The position numbers and the translations under genes were made by a program. This document shows, piece after piece, positions 46,058-54,502 of a stretch of DNA of 64,000 bases; positions within the stretch are counted from its first letter, which is position 1, and every line of letters begins with the position of its first letter. Source of the DNA: Alkalimonas sp. (GTDB lineage: Bacteria; Pseudomonadota; Gammaproteobacteria; Enterobacterales; Alteromonadaceae); assembly GCF_020831925.1 (NCBI RefSeq), contig NZ_JAFIFQ010000004.1, positions 1-64,000 on the forward strand, in the 5' to 3' direction. Under the pieces are notes generated by a model. It was not told the DNA's origin. It saw only the letters and a list, made by a program, of their open reading frames with translations, and did not search any database.

Positions 46058-47460
46058 CAGCAGTCTCCCCGGCTAATATCTACAAAGTGCCCTGCAATGG
46101 CAGCAGCGGCAGCCATCGCCGGGCTCACCAGATGAGTACGGCCCCCCCGCCCCTGGCGACCTTCAAAGTTTCGGTTGCTGGTCGCGGCGCAGCGTTGACC
46201 TGCCAGCAAACGATCGTCATTCATGCCAAGGCACATGGAGCAGCCGGGCTCACGCCATTCAAAACCGGCGGCAATAAACTGTTGGGCTAAGCCTTCTGCT
46301 TCGGCCTGACGTTTCACCCGGCCTGAGCCTGGCACCACCAGGGCGCGCACTCCGGCTGCGACTTTTCGTCCTTTAATCATGGCCGCAGCGGCCCGCAAGT
46401 CTTCCAACCGGCTGTTGGTGCAGGAGCCAATGAACACCACATCGACCGCGGTGCCGCCAAGCTGTTGGCCAGGCTGCAGCCCCATGTAGTTCTGGGCACG
46501 CTGCGCTGCCTCTTGTTTGGCACTGTCGGCAAAGCTGTCCGGTGCCGGTACCGGCTGATCAATGGCGATCACCTGCTCCGGCGTGGTGCCCCAGCTGATC
46601 TGCGGTTTGATGCTGTCGGTGTTTATCTGGATCTCTCGGTCAAACACAGCATCCTGATCGGAGTGCAACGTCCGCCAGTAAGCAACCGCCTGCTGCCATT
46701 GTTCGCCTTTGGGGGCATTGGGTTTATCCTGCAAATAGGCAAAGGTGGTGTCATCCGGTGCAATCAGCCCGGCTTTGGCGCCCAGTTCAATGCTCATATT
46801 ACACAGAGTCATTCGCCCTTCCATGCTCATCGCTTCAATGGCACTGCCACAAAATTCTGCCACGTATCCAGTGCCACCAGCCGTGCCCAGCTGGCCGATC
46901 ACCGCCAGCGCTATGTCTTTGGCACTTACCCACGGAGCAAGCGGGCCATCCAGCTGGATCTTCAGTGTTTTGGCCGGCTGCTGTGGCAAAGTTTGGGTTG
47001 CCAGTACATGCTCCACTTCCGAGGTGCCGATGCCAAAGGCCAAAGCACCAAAGGCGCCATGGGTAGAGGTATGGGAATCGCCACACACAATGGTCATGCC
47101 CGGCAAGGTGTAGCCAAGCTCAGGGCCAACCACATGCACAATACCTTGATCCGGATGGGTTAAATCAAGCAGCGTAATGCCTTGCTCATCGCAATTGTGT
47201 GCCAGAGCTTCCAGCTGAATTCGTGAGGTCTCACCTGCGGCATCCAGGGTTCGCCTTTGGGTGGATACATTGTGATCCATCACGGCCAGCGTCAGCTCAG
47301 GCTTTCGCACCGCCCGTTTGGCTTGCCTGAGGCCGGCAAAGGCCTGGGGCGAAGTCACTTCATGGATAAAGTGACGATCAATGTACAACAGATCGGTGCC
47401 CGCATTCAGCGGCGCTACCAGATGGCTCTGATAAATTTTTTGGTATAAGGTCAGTCCCAT
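46057..47460 (-). CDS. leuC: LeuC-like large subunit, alkylmalate/alkylmaleate hydro-lyase
   Basis: The 467-residue aconitase-family protein has the [4Fe-4S] ligands in [13 protein letters not shown] and [12 protein letters not shown] and the active-site [22 protein letters not shown]. It is of the long LeuC type (E. coli 466). It begins immediately at the end of the lyase gene (stop and start abut) so it is translationally tied to the lyase. Together with LeuD it hydrates a cis-double bond: isopropylmaleate in leucine synthesis or a dialkylmaleate in catabolism. Sequence alone does not decide, but the operon favours catabolism. Confidence 0.87.
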   Translation of the reverse strand: MGLTLYQKIYQSHLVAPLNAGTDLLYIDRHFIHEVTSPQAFAGLRQAKRAVRKPELTLAVMDHNVSTQRRTLDAAGETSRIQLEALAHNCDEQGITLLDLTHPDQGIVHVVGPELGYTLPGMTIVCGDSHTSTHGAFGALAFGIGTSEVEHVLATQTLPQQPAKTLKIQLDGPLAPWVSAKDIALAVIGQLGTAGGTGYVAEFCGSAIEAMSMEGRMTLCNMSIELGAKAGLIAPDDTTFAYLQDKPNAPKGEQWQQAVAYWRTLHSDQDAVFDREIQINTDSIKPQISWGTTPEQVIAIDQPVPAPDSFADSAKQEAAQRAQNYMGLQPGQQLGGTAVDVVFIGSCTNSRLEDLRAAAAMIKGRKVAAGVRALVVPGSGRVKRQAEAEGLAQQFIAAGFEWREPGCSMCLGMNDDRLLAGQRCAATSNRNFEGRQGRGGRTHLVSPAMAAAAAIAGHFVDISRGDC

Positions 47461-48336
47461 TCAGAGCGTCTCCTCACGGTAATGGCTGATATCGGCCAGG
47501 ATGCTATCTGCCGATAAGACGGCATTGATGCCATGCAAATCGGTCATGCTATCGGCCAGGCTTTTTGTTTCGCCCTGCTCGGCCAGGTGTTTCAGCAACT
47601 GCTGAGCCTGCGGAATAAAGCGGTTTAATAAGGATGCCGGAAATAATGCGATCTGGTAGCCAAGCGCTGCCAGCTGCTGGCGGCTGTGTACCGGGCTATT
47701 GCCCCCTTCCACCAGGTTGTGTACCAGCGGGATCCTGCCGGCAAATTGCGCACTGATGCGCTGCATCTGCTCGATGCTGTGCGGCGCCTCGATAAAAAGC
47801 GCGTCCACGCCAGTGGCCAGGTAATGTTCAGCCCGCTCCAGCGCATCGTCAAAGCCGGTTACCCCAAGCGCATCAGTGCGCGCCACAATCAGCGTATCAT
47901 GCTGCTGACGCGCATCCAGCGCGGCTTTGAGCTTGCCAACCATTTCCTGACAGGAAATGACCTGCTTACCACGCATATGGCCGCAACGCTTGGGCATCTG
48001 CTGATCTTCAATTTGCAGCGCCGAAGCGCCCGAGCGCTCCAGCAGGCGCACGGCACGCTGCGTGTTCAGTGCATTGCCAAACCCGGTATCCATATCCACC
48101 AGCAAGGGTAAATCGACAGCTTCGCGGATTTGCGCTACACACTGGGCCAGTTCACTCAGGCTTACCAGGCCCAGATCCGGTTTACCAAGCCGGCTGAAAG
48201 CAACACAGGCACCGGAAACAAAAGCAGCAGAAAAACCAGCCTGGGCTACCAGTTGCGCCGACAAGCCATCGTAGACACCGGGCAGGCTCAGCGTATTGCC
48301 GGCTCTGAGCTGCTGTTTTAGCGATACAGTCGTCAT
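47461..48336 (-). CDS. Isocitrate lyase/PEP mutase superfamily C-C lyase (dimethylmalate lyase-like)
   Basis: The 291-residue protein has the superfamily barrel with the KRCGH catalytic loop (residues 116-120, catalytic Cys118) and the Mg site DMDTGFGN near 81-88. The presence of Cys marks a C-C lyase, as in methylisocitrate lyase or 2,3-dimethylmalate lyase, not a PEP mutase. It begins 6 bases after the neighbouring upstream gene and abuts leuC. The most fitting reaction is cleavage of an alkylmalate to pyruvate and an acid. PrpB-like methylisocitrate lyase is an alternative, but there is no prpC/prpD. Confidence 0.85.
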   Translation of the reverse strand: MTTVSLKQQLRAGNTLSLPGVYDGLSAQLVAQAGFSAAFVSGACVAFSRLGKPDLGLVSLSELAQCVAQIREAVDLPLLVDMDTGFGNALNTQRAVRLLERSGASALQIEDQQMPKRCGHMRGKQVISCQEMVGKLKAALDARQQHDTLIVARTDALGVTGFDDALERAEHYLATGVDALFIEAPHSIEQMQRISAQFAGRIPLVHNLVEGGNSPVHSRQQLAALGYQIALFPASLLNRFIPQAQQLLKHLAEQGETKSLADSMTDLHGINAVLSADSILADISHYREETL

Positions 48337-48342
48337 GCTGCC

Positions 48343-49119
48343 CTACTCCGGCAAGGCACTATGTTCTGCCAGCAAAGAGCCAAAGCCCTGAATACGATCA
48401 GCAATGCCATTGCTTCGCAAGGCATGCCAGAAGGTCAGGGCGTTGATAGCCAGCACCGGTTTCCCCAGCTCTTTTTCCAGTTGCGCTGCCAGTTCGACAA
48501 AGTACAGATTGGTGCCGGCCTGCAGGATCAGATCGACATCATCGCCATCCACCTGCCGCACCAGCTGACGGGTTTTACCAAAGGATTCATGCGCAATTTC
48601 AACCGGGCCCGCTGAACAATGGCCAGCAATGCGCACTACCTCATAACCTATATCTGCTAAAAAGGTGACCACCTGGTTGTCACCCACCGGCATGTAAGGC
48701 GTCACCACGGCAATCTTCTTCACCCAGGGGTAGCATTTAAGCGCATCCATAATGGCCTGAGCGCCAAAGGTGACATTGCAGCCGCCCACTTCCTGAGCAA
48801 TGGCGTTGTAACGGGCAAACTCCCGATCCGAGCGTTGTTTGCCGTCCCAGAAGGTTTCGGCCGAATAGCCAAAAATGACGTGATCGGGCCGGCAGGTCAG
48901 CGCATCGCGTAAGCCCTGCTCGGTAGCAGCCCCTATCGCCTGGACCATGGCAACAAATTCGTCTTCATTGGTCACCTTAAACGGTGGGATCACGCAACCA
49001 CGGGTTGCCAGCACCACGCCTTCTGGCCGCATTTTATTGTATTCCAGCTCCACCGCCGTATTGGTGGAGGGCACCAACACAGCAAACTTTTTTCGATAGC
49101 CGTAGTAATCAACACTCAT
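48343..49119 (-). CDS. Asp/Glu racemase superfamily protein (maleate isomerase/AMD family) lacking catalytic Cys
   Basis: The 258-residue protein begins with YYGYRKKFAVLVPSTNTAVELEYNKM, the N-terminus of maleate isomerases and arylmalonate decarboxylases. The first catalytic Cys position, usually in a YACL/YGC motif, reads GYSAETF (residues 84-90). The second, usually SAC or similar before the last strand, reads LQAGTN (199-204). Neither Cys is present, so the usual double-Cys isomerase chemistry is unlikely. It overlaps the hydrolase gene (ATGA). It may act on a cis-dicarboxylate or a derived imide, but the reaction is unknown. Confidence 0.75.
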   Translation of the reverse strand: MSVDYYGYRKKFAVLVPSTNTAVELEYNKMRPEGVVLATRGCVIPPFKVTNEDEFVAMVQAIGAATEQGLRDALTCRPDHVIFGYSAETFWDGKQRSDREFARYNAIAQEVGGCNVTFGAQAIMDALKCYPWVKKIAVVTPYMPVGDNQVVTFLADIGYEVVRIAGHCSAGPVEIAHESFGKTRQLVRQVDGDDVDLILQAGTNLYFVELAAQLEKELGKPVLAINALTFWHALRSNGIADRIQGFGSLLAEHSALPE

Positions 49120-49886
49120 GGTAAAGGTTCCTGTTCGGTAAGGGGCAGACGGTCTACCGGCTGCTGGCTATGGATAAAGGCCAGGCTGTGCGCGACCAAC
49201 TGCTCGATCTGCTTATTGCGACTTTGCAAACCGCTTTCGGTATTCAGCGCATCGGCAAAGTAGCCGTACTGCCAATGATTGGCGGCCGGCAATTCCATAA
49301 AAAGGGTATTGCCCGGAAAGCGCTGGCGGTAGGCCTGTATTTTTTCCGGCGTGGTTTGACTATCCAGCGCCGCACTCAGCGACAGGGTTGGCACGGTCAG
49401 TGCACTCAGATCAGACGCCGGGTAAGATGCCCAAAACAGCAAACTACTCAGTTGCTCTGGCTGTCGGTTGGCATAGGCCGCCGCCGCAACCCCACCCAGT
49501 GAATGGCCAATCAGATGCCAGCGTTCTATCGCTGGATAAGACGCCATCACCGCATCGGCCTTGTTCACGCCCAAAAACGCAGTATTAAGTGGCATCGGCA
49601 CGATCACTGCCAACATGCCCTGCTCGGCAAAATGGCGCATCACAGGGGCAAAAGTCTCGGGCGCAGTTTTACCGCCCGGATAAAAAATCACCCCGTCGGT
49701 CGGCTGCTGCGCTTTTGGCACAAACTGGTACCAGGGCGTCTGACTGACCAGCACCGCATCATCCGACAGCAAAGCCTGCTGGGTGCGGTCCTGCTGATAG
49801 GCAAAGGGGATACTCATCCAGACAGCAACCACCAGCGTTGCCAACAGTAGAAGAGCCAGTAATCCCCAGAGCAATTTTTTCAGCAT
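49116..49886 (-). CDS. Membrane-anchored alpha/beta hydrolase
   Basis: The start is 49886 (MLKKLLWGLL), 3 bases after GGAGGC; a longer frame to 49925 would overlap the upstream gene. The 256-residue protein has an N-terminal hydrophobic anchor (residues 5-28) and a hydrolase fold with GVIFYPGGKTAPETFAPVM, nucleophile motif GHSLGG (Ser129) and a C-terminal AANHWQYGYF with the likely catalytic His. The catalytic domain would be exported or face the periplasm. In the context it could cleave an ester (phytyl or methyl) or an imide-derived amide. The motif also occurs in chlorophyllase-like enzymes, but the similarity is to the fold only. Confidence 0.78.
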   Translation of the reverse strand: MLKKLLWGLLALLLLATLVVAVWMSIPFAYQQDRTQQALLSDDAVLVSQTPWYQFVPKAQQPTDGVIFYPGGKTAPETFAPVMRHFAEQGMLAVIVPMPLNTAFLGVNKADAVMASYPAIERWHLIGHSLGGVAAAAYANRQPEQLSSLLFWASYPASDLSALTVPTLSLSAALDSQTTPEKIQAYRQRFPGNTLFMELPAANHWQYGYFADALNTESGLQSRNKQIEQLVAHSLAFIHSQQPVDRLPLTEQEPLP

Positions 49887-49902
49887 AACGCCTCCGGTTA
49901 CC

Positions 49903-50721
49903 TTAATACTGCCGGGTCTCGGCAATTTGTTGCTGGCCCATGCGAAGCTCTATCATGCGCTCTACTTCCTCAGCACCAAATACCTTCACCGCCAGTTTAT
50001 TCATTGGATCGCGTCGGTAACTCATTTCACGGATAATATGATCCTGTTGCTGCAAGCTCGCCCGCTCACCTACCGGCACCGGGCTGGCCGCATCCAGCCA
50101 GCCAAGCCAGCGATCCACTTTCTCGTGCAAGTAGTTTTCAAATACCGAGATGTTCTCATGGCTCAACTCACCCATCAGGCTCTGGGTCGCCGGGTTGTTT
50201 AAAGCGCGCATATAAGGACCATGACTGACCGACCAATGGAAATTGGGGTTACTGCGCAGCTTCAGGTACCAGTCATTCACCTCGTCATTGAAGTATTTGT
50301 CCAGGTAGTCGACATTCGTCAGCAGGTTGCGCCGCGGTGTGTAATCACAGTAACAAAACAGATGAGGCACAGTGCCAAAGACAATCACCAGATGCGGCAC
50401 ATCGGTTTGTTGATCAAGAAAAGCCGTGGTGTTCATATCCAGAATGCTGGCCTTGCGATTGCCTATCCAGGAGTTCACCAGCCAGTCCACTCCCGGGCCG
50501 GACCAGGCCTGATAACTGCCTTCCCACTCACCATTTGGCGAGGTGTAATAATCGCGGTCAAAGGTTGAAGGATGCTGCTGCAGCTCTGGAAAACGTCGGG
50601 CTATTTTGTCTTTTAATGCGGTCAGGATCCCCCAGCAGCGGCGCCAGTACTCAGTGACATCCACATTGGGGTTCTCTGCCAGAAACTCATCCAGGGTTTT
50701 GGTTTCTTTATGATTTGACAT
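49903..50721 (-). CDS. Red chlorophyll catabolite reductase (RCCR)-like protein 1
   Basis: The start is 50721 (MSNHKETKTLDEF) with GGAG 6 bases upstream. The 272-residue protein shares a pattern with the plant RCCR/ACD2 family (PF06405): VDWLVNSWIG followed by a Thr-rich TTAFLDQQTDVPHL, a CDYTPRRNLLTNVDYLDKYF block, and a C-terminal YRRDPMNKLAVKVFGAEEVERM that aligns with the RCCR FPRMFGEEV end. RCCR is a ferredoxin-dependent bilin reductase. The Glu I expect after PHL is not there (LVIVF). It has a paralogue at 56549. I recognise the family from recalled motifs; no search was run. Confidence 0.7.
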   Translation of the reverse strand: MSNHKETKTLDEFLAENPNVDVTEYWRRCWGILTALKDKIARRFPELQQHPSTFDRDYYTSPNGEWEGSYQAWSGPGVDWLVNSWIGNRKASILDMNTTAFLDQQTDVPHLVIVFGTVPHLFCYCDYTPRRNLLTNVDYLDKYFNDEVNDWYLKLRSNPNFHWSVSHGPYMRALNNPATQSLMGELSHENISVFENYLHEKVDRWLGWLDAASPVPVGERASLQQQDHIIREMSYRRDPMNKLAVKVFGAEEVERMIELRMGQQQIAETRQY

Positions 50722-50735
50722 TGTTTTCTCCGGAT

Positions 50736-51523
50736 TCAAAGGCCATAGGGGCTGAATTTATCAGCAGGCTTGCGAATACTGCCTTTCAGCAAACGCAGTA
50801 AGATTTTGGTACGCGACAGCCAGGCTATCTTTTGACCGCTTTTACGGCAACGCAACATGGCATCCACCAAGAATGGTGCCACGGTTTCGGGTTCATCGCA
50901 GACCAGGTTGGCAAGCGGCGGCGGCGCTCAAAGTTAGCCAGATCCGCTTTGGACTCCCGGATCACGCCTTCGGTGATGATCATGCCTGGCCGGATCTTGC
51001 CAACCAGCACACCGCTGCCAGCAAGCTCCTTGGCCAGCGCATCGGTAAAGTAATCCAGTGCCCGCTTGGTACTGCCATAAATCCCCATGCCGGCAAAGTA
51101 CTCGCCATCGGAGCCGCCCCCCAGCATGGTAAAAATCTTGCCCTGCCCTTGCTGCTGCATCCACTTTGCGGCTACCCGGCTGCATTGCATGGTGCCCAGC
51201 ACATTAGTAGTTACCATGCTTTGCAGAGCAGTCTGCGTGGTATCCAGAATGGACTTAGTAGTATTAGCAAGGCCGGCATTGTTCAGCCAGATATCCACCC
51301 CACCCATGCAATCCAGCGCTTTTGCCAGCAAAGCTTCTACCTGCTCAAGCTGCTGGATGTTGCAGACCGTGGTATAAAAGCGTTGATGATCATAAGCTGC
51401 CGCCAACGCAGCCAACTCGTCTTTATTCTGCCCGCACACCAACACCTGATGACCACGTCGCCAGAATTCATCGGCGATGGCGCGGCCAATGCCCTTGCTT
51501 CCACCTGTAATAACGATACGCAT
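50736..51523 (-). pseudogene. Frameshifted SDR, NOL/NYC1-like
   Basis: The frame from 51523 shows a clean SDR: TGGSKGIG (residues 6-13), DIWLNNAG (77-84) and YGSTK (Tyr149, Lys153), plus the KIFTMLGGGSDG segment that resembles chlorophyll b reductases. After RPGMIITEG the natural frame runs into an unrelated tail and stops at 50825. In the other frame, from about 50910, it reads NLVCDEPETVAPFLVDAML and on to a stop at 50736, matching the tail of the SDR at 53607 (DTVETVTPWLVEQIL). One missing base in or near CGCCGCCGCCGCTTGCC would explain this, giving a 262-residue protein. It could be a sequencing error. Confidence 0.75.
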
Positions 51524-51526
51524 CAG

Positions 51527-52378
51527 TTACTCCACCCAGCGGGCATTCGGATCCGGCTGCTGCACCCGAAAACCAGTGGCATACAACTTGTCCGCTGATA
51601 TTTTGCGGTTTGGTGCCAGGATCTGCCCTGAATAGGTTAATTCCGGCCAACCGTGGTGCCGGCAAATTGCATCAAACACCTGTTGATTGCTGTAAGGCAC
51701 CCGCTCGTTATCGCAGACGTTGTAGATGCCGCTCAGTTGCTGTTCAATCGCATGCAACACCGAGCGCACCACATCATCAAAGTGAATGGCATACAAAGGC
51801 GCATCGGCCGAAAACACCGTCTTGCCGCCAAAATAATCCAGTGCCATCCGCACCCGGGCCGGAAAATCCAGATCGCCCGGGGCACCATACATATCGGGGT
51901 AACGCAGCACGCAACCGCTACGATGCTGCAGCACCGCCTGCTCGGCGGCCTGATAATACTTTGATGAAGGTTCATCGTGATTGGCGGTCGGCGTATTTTC
52001 ACTGATGGGATCCGTGCCGTTCCCCCCATCGCCGTACACTGAAAAAGACGATAAAAAAATCACCCGCTGGCAGGCGGCAGCTGCATGCCGACAACTCAGC
52101 TCCAGCACCTGATGATAATGGGTTTCACGCTCTTCACGGGTACGGGTCTGCCGGACATTAGGAGCCACAGTGACAATGATCAGATCACAGCCTGCGGCGG
52201 CTTGCCTCAGCTTGTCGCTTTCTTCCCCTTTCAGCACATGCACCGCATCCACCAGCTCTGAGAGGGCCGCAACTTTTTCCGGGCTGGTAGTACTACCGGA
52301 TACACGATGTCCCTGTTGTTTCAGAGCTTTGGCCAACGCTTTGCCAATGTGACCCAAACCTAAAATAAAACAATGCAT
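51527..52378 (-). CDS. NAD(P)-dependent epimerase/dehydratase family protein (extended SDR)
   Basis: The 283-residue protein begins MHCFILGLGHIGKALAKAL with the Rossmann GxGxxG and has VIFLSSFSVYG, a YYQAAEQAVL (Tyr-xxx-Lys-like) and a C-terminal NVCDNERVPYSNQQVFDAI. It resembles the YeeZ-like extended SDR group. It is the first gene of the long catabolic operon, 4 bases before the SDR. A GntR-type palindrome lies just upstream. In the pathway it may reduce a carbonyl or vinyl group; the substrate is unknown. Confidence 0.82.
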   Translation of the reverse strand: MHCFILGLGHIGKALAKALKQQGHRVSGSTTSPEKVAALSELVDAVHVLKGEESDKLRQAAAGCDLIIVTVAPNVRQTRTREERETHYHQVLELSCRHAAAACQRVIFLSSFSVYGDGGNGTDPISENTPTANHDEPSSKYYQAAEQAVLQHRSGCVLRYPDMYGAPGDLDFPARVRMALDYFGGKTVFSADAPLYAIHFDDVVRSVLHAIEQQLSGIYNVCDNERVPYSNQQVFDAICRHHGWPELTYSGQILAPNRKISADKLYATGFRVQQPDPNARWVE

Positions 52379-52394
52379 GGCACCCCCTCAAGTT

Positions 52395-52418
52395 ATATTG
52401 TAATATCATTATATCATA
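52395..52418. promoter_or_regulatory. Candidate GntR operator (epimerase/VOC intergenic)
   Basis: TATTGTAATATCATTATATCATA contains TGTAATATCA (52399-52408), which matches the palindrome TGTTATAACA/TGTTATATCA seen at three other sites of the island, and a second partial copy right after it. Confidence 0.6.
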
Positions 52419-52446
52419 TAGCAGTTTGACCGAGATACAAGACCTG

Positions 52447-52926
52447 ATGAACGCCTTGATGACAAAAAAATTGCAACATTACCTGCTGGGCCTGCAACAC
52501 GTCGGCTTTGTGGTTGCCGATCTGGAGCAAGCCTTGCTGGACTGGCAGCGTATTTATGGCCTTAGCCCGCAGCAAATCCGCCGGCCTGAGGGGCTGCCCA
52601 TGAATGCACCGGTGCAATTTGCCTTTATTGACCTCGCCGGCCAGGAGTTTGAACTGATGCAGCCGCTGGCTGAGCCCTTCCTGAGCCTGCTGCTTGGCTT
52701 AAAAAGTGGCCAGGCCGGCATCAATCATCTGGCCTGGCGGGTACGGGACTTGTCATCCGCGCTGGCTACTTTAGAACAACAAGGGATCCATGCCGGCTAT
52801 GTCACAGCAGATGGCCCGGTGCAGTATGGCACTAAGCGCATGCTGTATTTGGATCCGGCCACCACCGCCGGTCAACTAATAGAACTGATTGAACTCATCG
52901 ATACCAGGGAGCCAGGCCATGTCTGA
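52447..52926 (+). CDS. VOC-family (glyoxalase/methylmalonyl-CoA epimerase-like) protein
   Basis: I start at 52447 (MNALMTKKLQHYLLG), though 52459 is possible. The 159-residue protein has two beta-alpha-beta-beta-beta units with the four metal ligands: His in GLQHVGFVV, Glu in FELMQPL, His in GINHLAWRV and Glu in QLIELIEL. This fits VOC enzymes such as methylmalonyl-CoA epimerase or extradiol dioxygenases. The stop overlaps the next start (ATGTCTGA). It is the first gene of a plus-strand pair under the GntR-type site. Confidence 0.83.
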   Translation: MNALMTKKLQHYLLGLQHVGFVVADLEQALLDWQRIYGLSPQQIRRPEGLPMNAPVQFAFIDLAGQEFELMQPLAEPFLSLLLGLKSGQAGINHLAWRVRDLSSALATLEQQGIHAGYVTADGPVQYGTKRMLYLDPATTAGQLIELIELIDTREPGHV

Positions 52927-53590
52927 TGCGATGACACTGTTGCAGCATGCCTTTTCAGCGCTGTCGCCAGCGATAGAATGGCAGCAACAAGGGGCCTATC
53001 AGTATCAACTGAATGGCCAGCCCACCGATATTCAGGAGCCCTGGCGGCAAGGCATCAATGCCAAAGGAGAGCGCATTATTCAAAGCCTGCGCTCCAGTGC
53101 ACAGCACCAGATGCTGCTGAAAGTGCACTGGCAGCAACAGCCGCACGGCCAAAGCGCGCAGCTGTTTTGGCAAGATGGCACAGCCGAGCCGATTTCCGCC
53201 TGCTACCAGATCGAAGCCGAACGCTGGCATTGCCAGTTAGGCAACCGTCAGCTGAGCGGCAGCCAGGCTGCACCCTGGCACTTTTTTCCACTGCTACGGG
53301 TATTTAGTGGTGCTATGGTGCTGGCTTTGCAGCAGCCTCAGCCGCTGCTGCTACCGGATATCGAGCAGATTACAGCACCAGAAGATAAGCTGAGGCCTAT
53401 ATGGGATCATCGCCAGAGCCGCTGCATCAACCCATCCGCAGCACAACGGGAGTTTGTGCTAAGCGGTGGCCATTACCGGGAAGACAATGCTCGCTTTTTC
53501 CTGAACCAGGCAGGCCTGCTGCAGCAGTATAGCTGGCAGCAAAGCCCTGACGTTTGTTGGGAGATAACCCTTGCCCAAAGCGCTGACTGA
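52919..53590 (+). CDS. Hypothetical protein in the tetrapyrrole island
   Basis: The start is 52919 (MSDAMTLLQHAF), overlapping the VOC stop. The 223-residue protein is rich in Gln, Trp and His and predicted mostly beta: SLRSSAQHQMLLKVHW, IEAERWHCQLGNRQL, SGAMVLALQQPQPLLLPDIE and DNARFFLNQAGLLQQYSW. It has no signal peptide or membrane segment. The alternating strands suggest a lipocalin-like barrel related in style to the other calycin-like genes here, but I do not recognise a family. Convergent with the SDR gene, 16-base gap. Confidence 0.6.
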   Translation: MSDAMTLLQHAFSALSPAIEWQQQGAYQYQLNGQPTDIQEPWRQGINAKGERIIQSLRSSAQHQMLLKVHWQQQPHGQSAQLFWQDGTAEPISACYQIEAERWHCQLGNRQLSGSQAAPWHFFPLLRVFSGAMVLALQQPQPLLLPDIEQITAPEDKLRPIWDHRQSRCINPSAAQREFVLSGGHYREDNARFFLNQAGLLQQYSWQQSPDVCWEITLAQSAD

Positions 53591-53606
53591 GCCATCACCA
53601 CCCTGG

Positions 53607-54413
53607 CTATTGCTCTGAAGAAGGCTCAGCAAACAGCTCCCGCTTACGAAAGCTGGCCATCCAGAAGCGACAAAGTGCTTTGCCGGTGGTCAGCCAGGCC
53701 ACCTTGCTGCCAGAACGGTTGGTTTTTAAAATCTGCTCTACCAACCAGGGGGTCACGGTTTCCACTGTGTCACCCAGAATATTGAAAATTTTACGCGCTT
53801 TATGCCACTGTTCCGACGCTTGATCGTAGTCATTTACCAGCAAGTCCGTCACTACTATGCCAGGGCTGAGCGCATTGACCTGCACAGCGGTATCTTTGAC
53901 TTCTTTTTGCAAGGCTTTGATCAGATAAGTCACAGCACGCTTGGTCGCGCCATAGGCAGCCATGCCAGGCTGAGTCGCACCGTTGCTGCCAAAACCTTCC
54001 ATATTCCAAATTTGACCGCCGCCCTGCGCCTGCATTTCACGGATACACAGCTGATTGGCCAGCAAGATAGCCGTCAGATTGGTCTGCACAATACGTTCAA
54101 GATCGGCCGGGCTCTGCTCAGCCAACGGCTTACGCGTTATGCTGATGCCGGCATTGTTGATCCAGATATCCACCCGGCCAAACTGAGCGACCGCAAAGTC
54201 CCACAAGCTCTGCAGCTGGGTGGCATCCACCACATTGCAGGCCTGACCAATCACCTCGGCACCATCGAATGCCTGGCTCAACTCCGCCACGGTCTGATCG
54301 ACCTGCTGTGGATCACGCCCGCAAATCACCACCTTGCAGCCCTGGCGCAGGAATTCAGCGGCCAGGCCACGGCCTATGCCACGGGTACTGCCGGTTATCA
54401 CCACATTTTTCAT
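53607..54413 (-). CDS. Short-chain dehydrogenase/reductase, NOL/NYC1 (chlorophyll b reductase)-like
   Basis: The 268-residue protein has SDR features: TGSTRGIG (7-14), VDIWINNAG (81-89) and AAYGATKRA with Tyr154 and Lys158. Beyond these, GGGQIWNMEGFGSNG and NALSPGIVVTDLLV match the plant NOL/NYC1 chlorophyll b reductases, which have GGHIFNIDGAGSDG and LSPGMVTTDLL. It likely reduces a formyl or keto group on a macrocycle or bilin. It is alone, reading away from a calycin-like gene, with a GntR-type palindrome between. A functional paralogue, with one frameshift, lies at 50736. Confidence 0.78.
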   Translation of the reverse strand: MKNVVITGSTRGIGRGLAAEFLRQGCKVVICGRDPQQVDQTVAELSQAFDGAEVIGQACNVVDATQLQSLWDFAVAQFGRVDIWINNAGISITRKPLAEQSPADLERIVQTNLTAILLANQLCIREMQAQGGGQIWNMEGFGSNGATQPGMAAYGATKRAVTYLIKALQKEVKDTAVQVNALSPGIVVTDLLVNDYDQASEQWHKARKIFNILGDTVETVTPWLVEQILKTNRSGSKVAWLTTGKALCRFWMASFRKRELFAEPSSEQ

Positions 54414-54428
54414 GACATCCCCCTTAAA

Positions 54429-54446
54429 TATTGTTATAACATTAAT
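54429..54446. promoter_or_regulatory. Candidate GntR operator (SDR/calycin intergenic)
   Basis: TATTGTTATAACATTAAT contains the perfect 10-bp palindrome TGTTATAACA (54432-54441), the clearest copy of the four sites. Confidence 0.68.
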
Positions 54447-54502
54447 ACAAATATAGCGATGCTTTGCAAGTACAATTTTTCAGCGATAAGGAGTGATATT
54501 GC

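Noticed and set aside
46465-47163. Plus-strand 232-residue frame
   Set aside because: Antisense shadow of leuC with no recognisable domain.
45458-47460. LeuC/LeuD as plain leucine biosynthesis genes
   Set aside because: Not fully excluded, but they are fused by zero spacing to a catabolic lyase and leuA/leuB are absent, so the catabolic reading is preferred.
50825-50900. Natural stop of the SDR at 50825 as the true C-terminus
   Set aside because: The tail after the CGC repeat is unlike any SDR, while the other frame matches the paralogue down to 50736.
50873-51598. Plus-strand 241-residue frame
   Set aside because: Antisense shadow of the SDR; no family signal.
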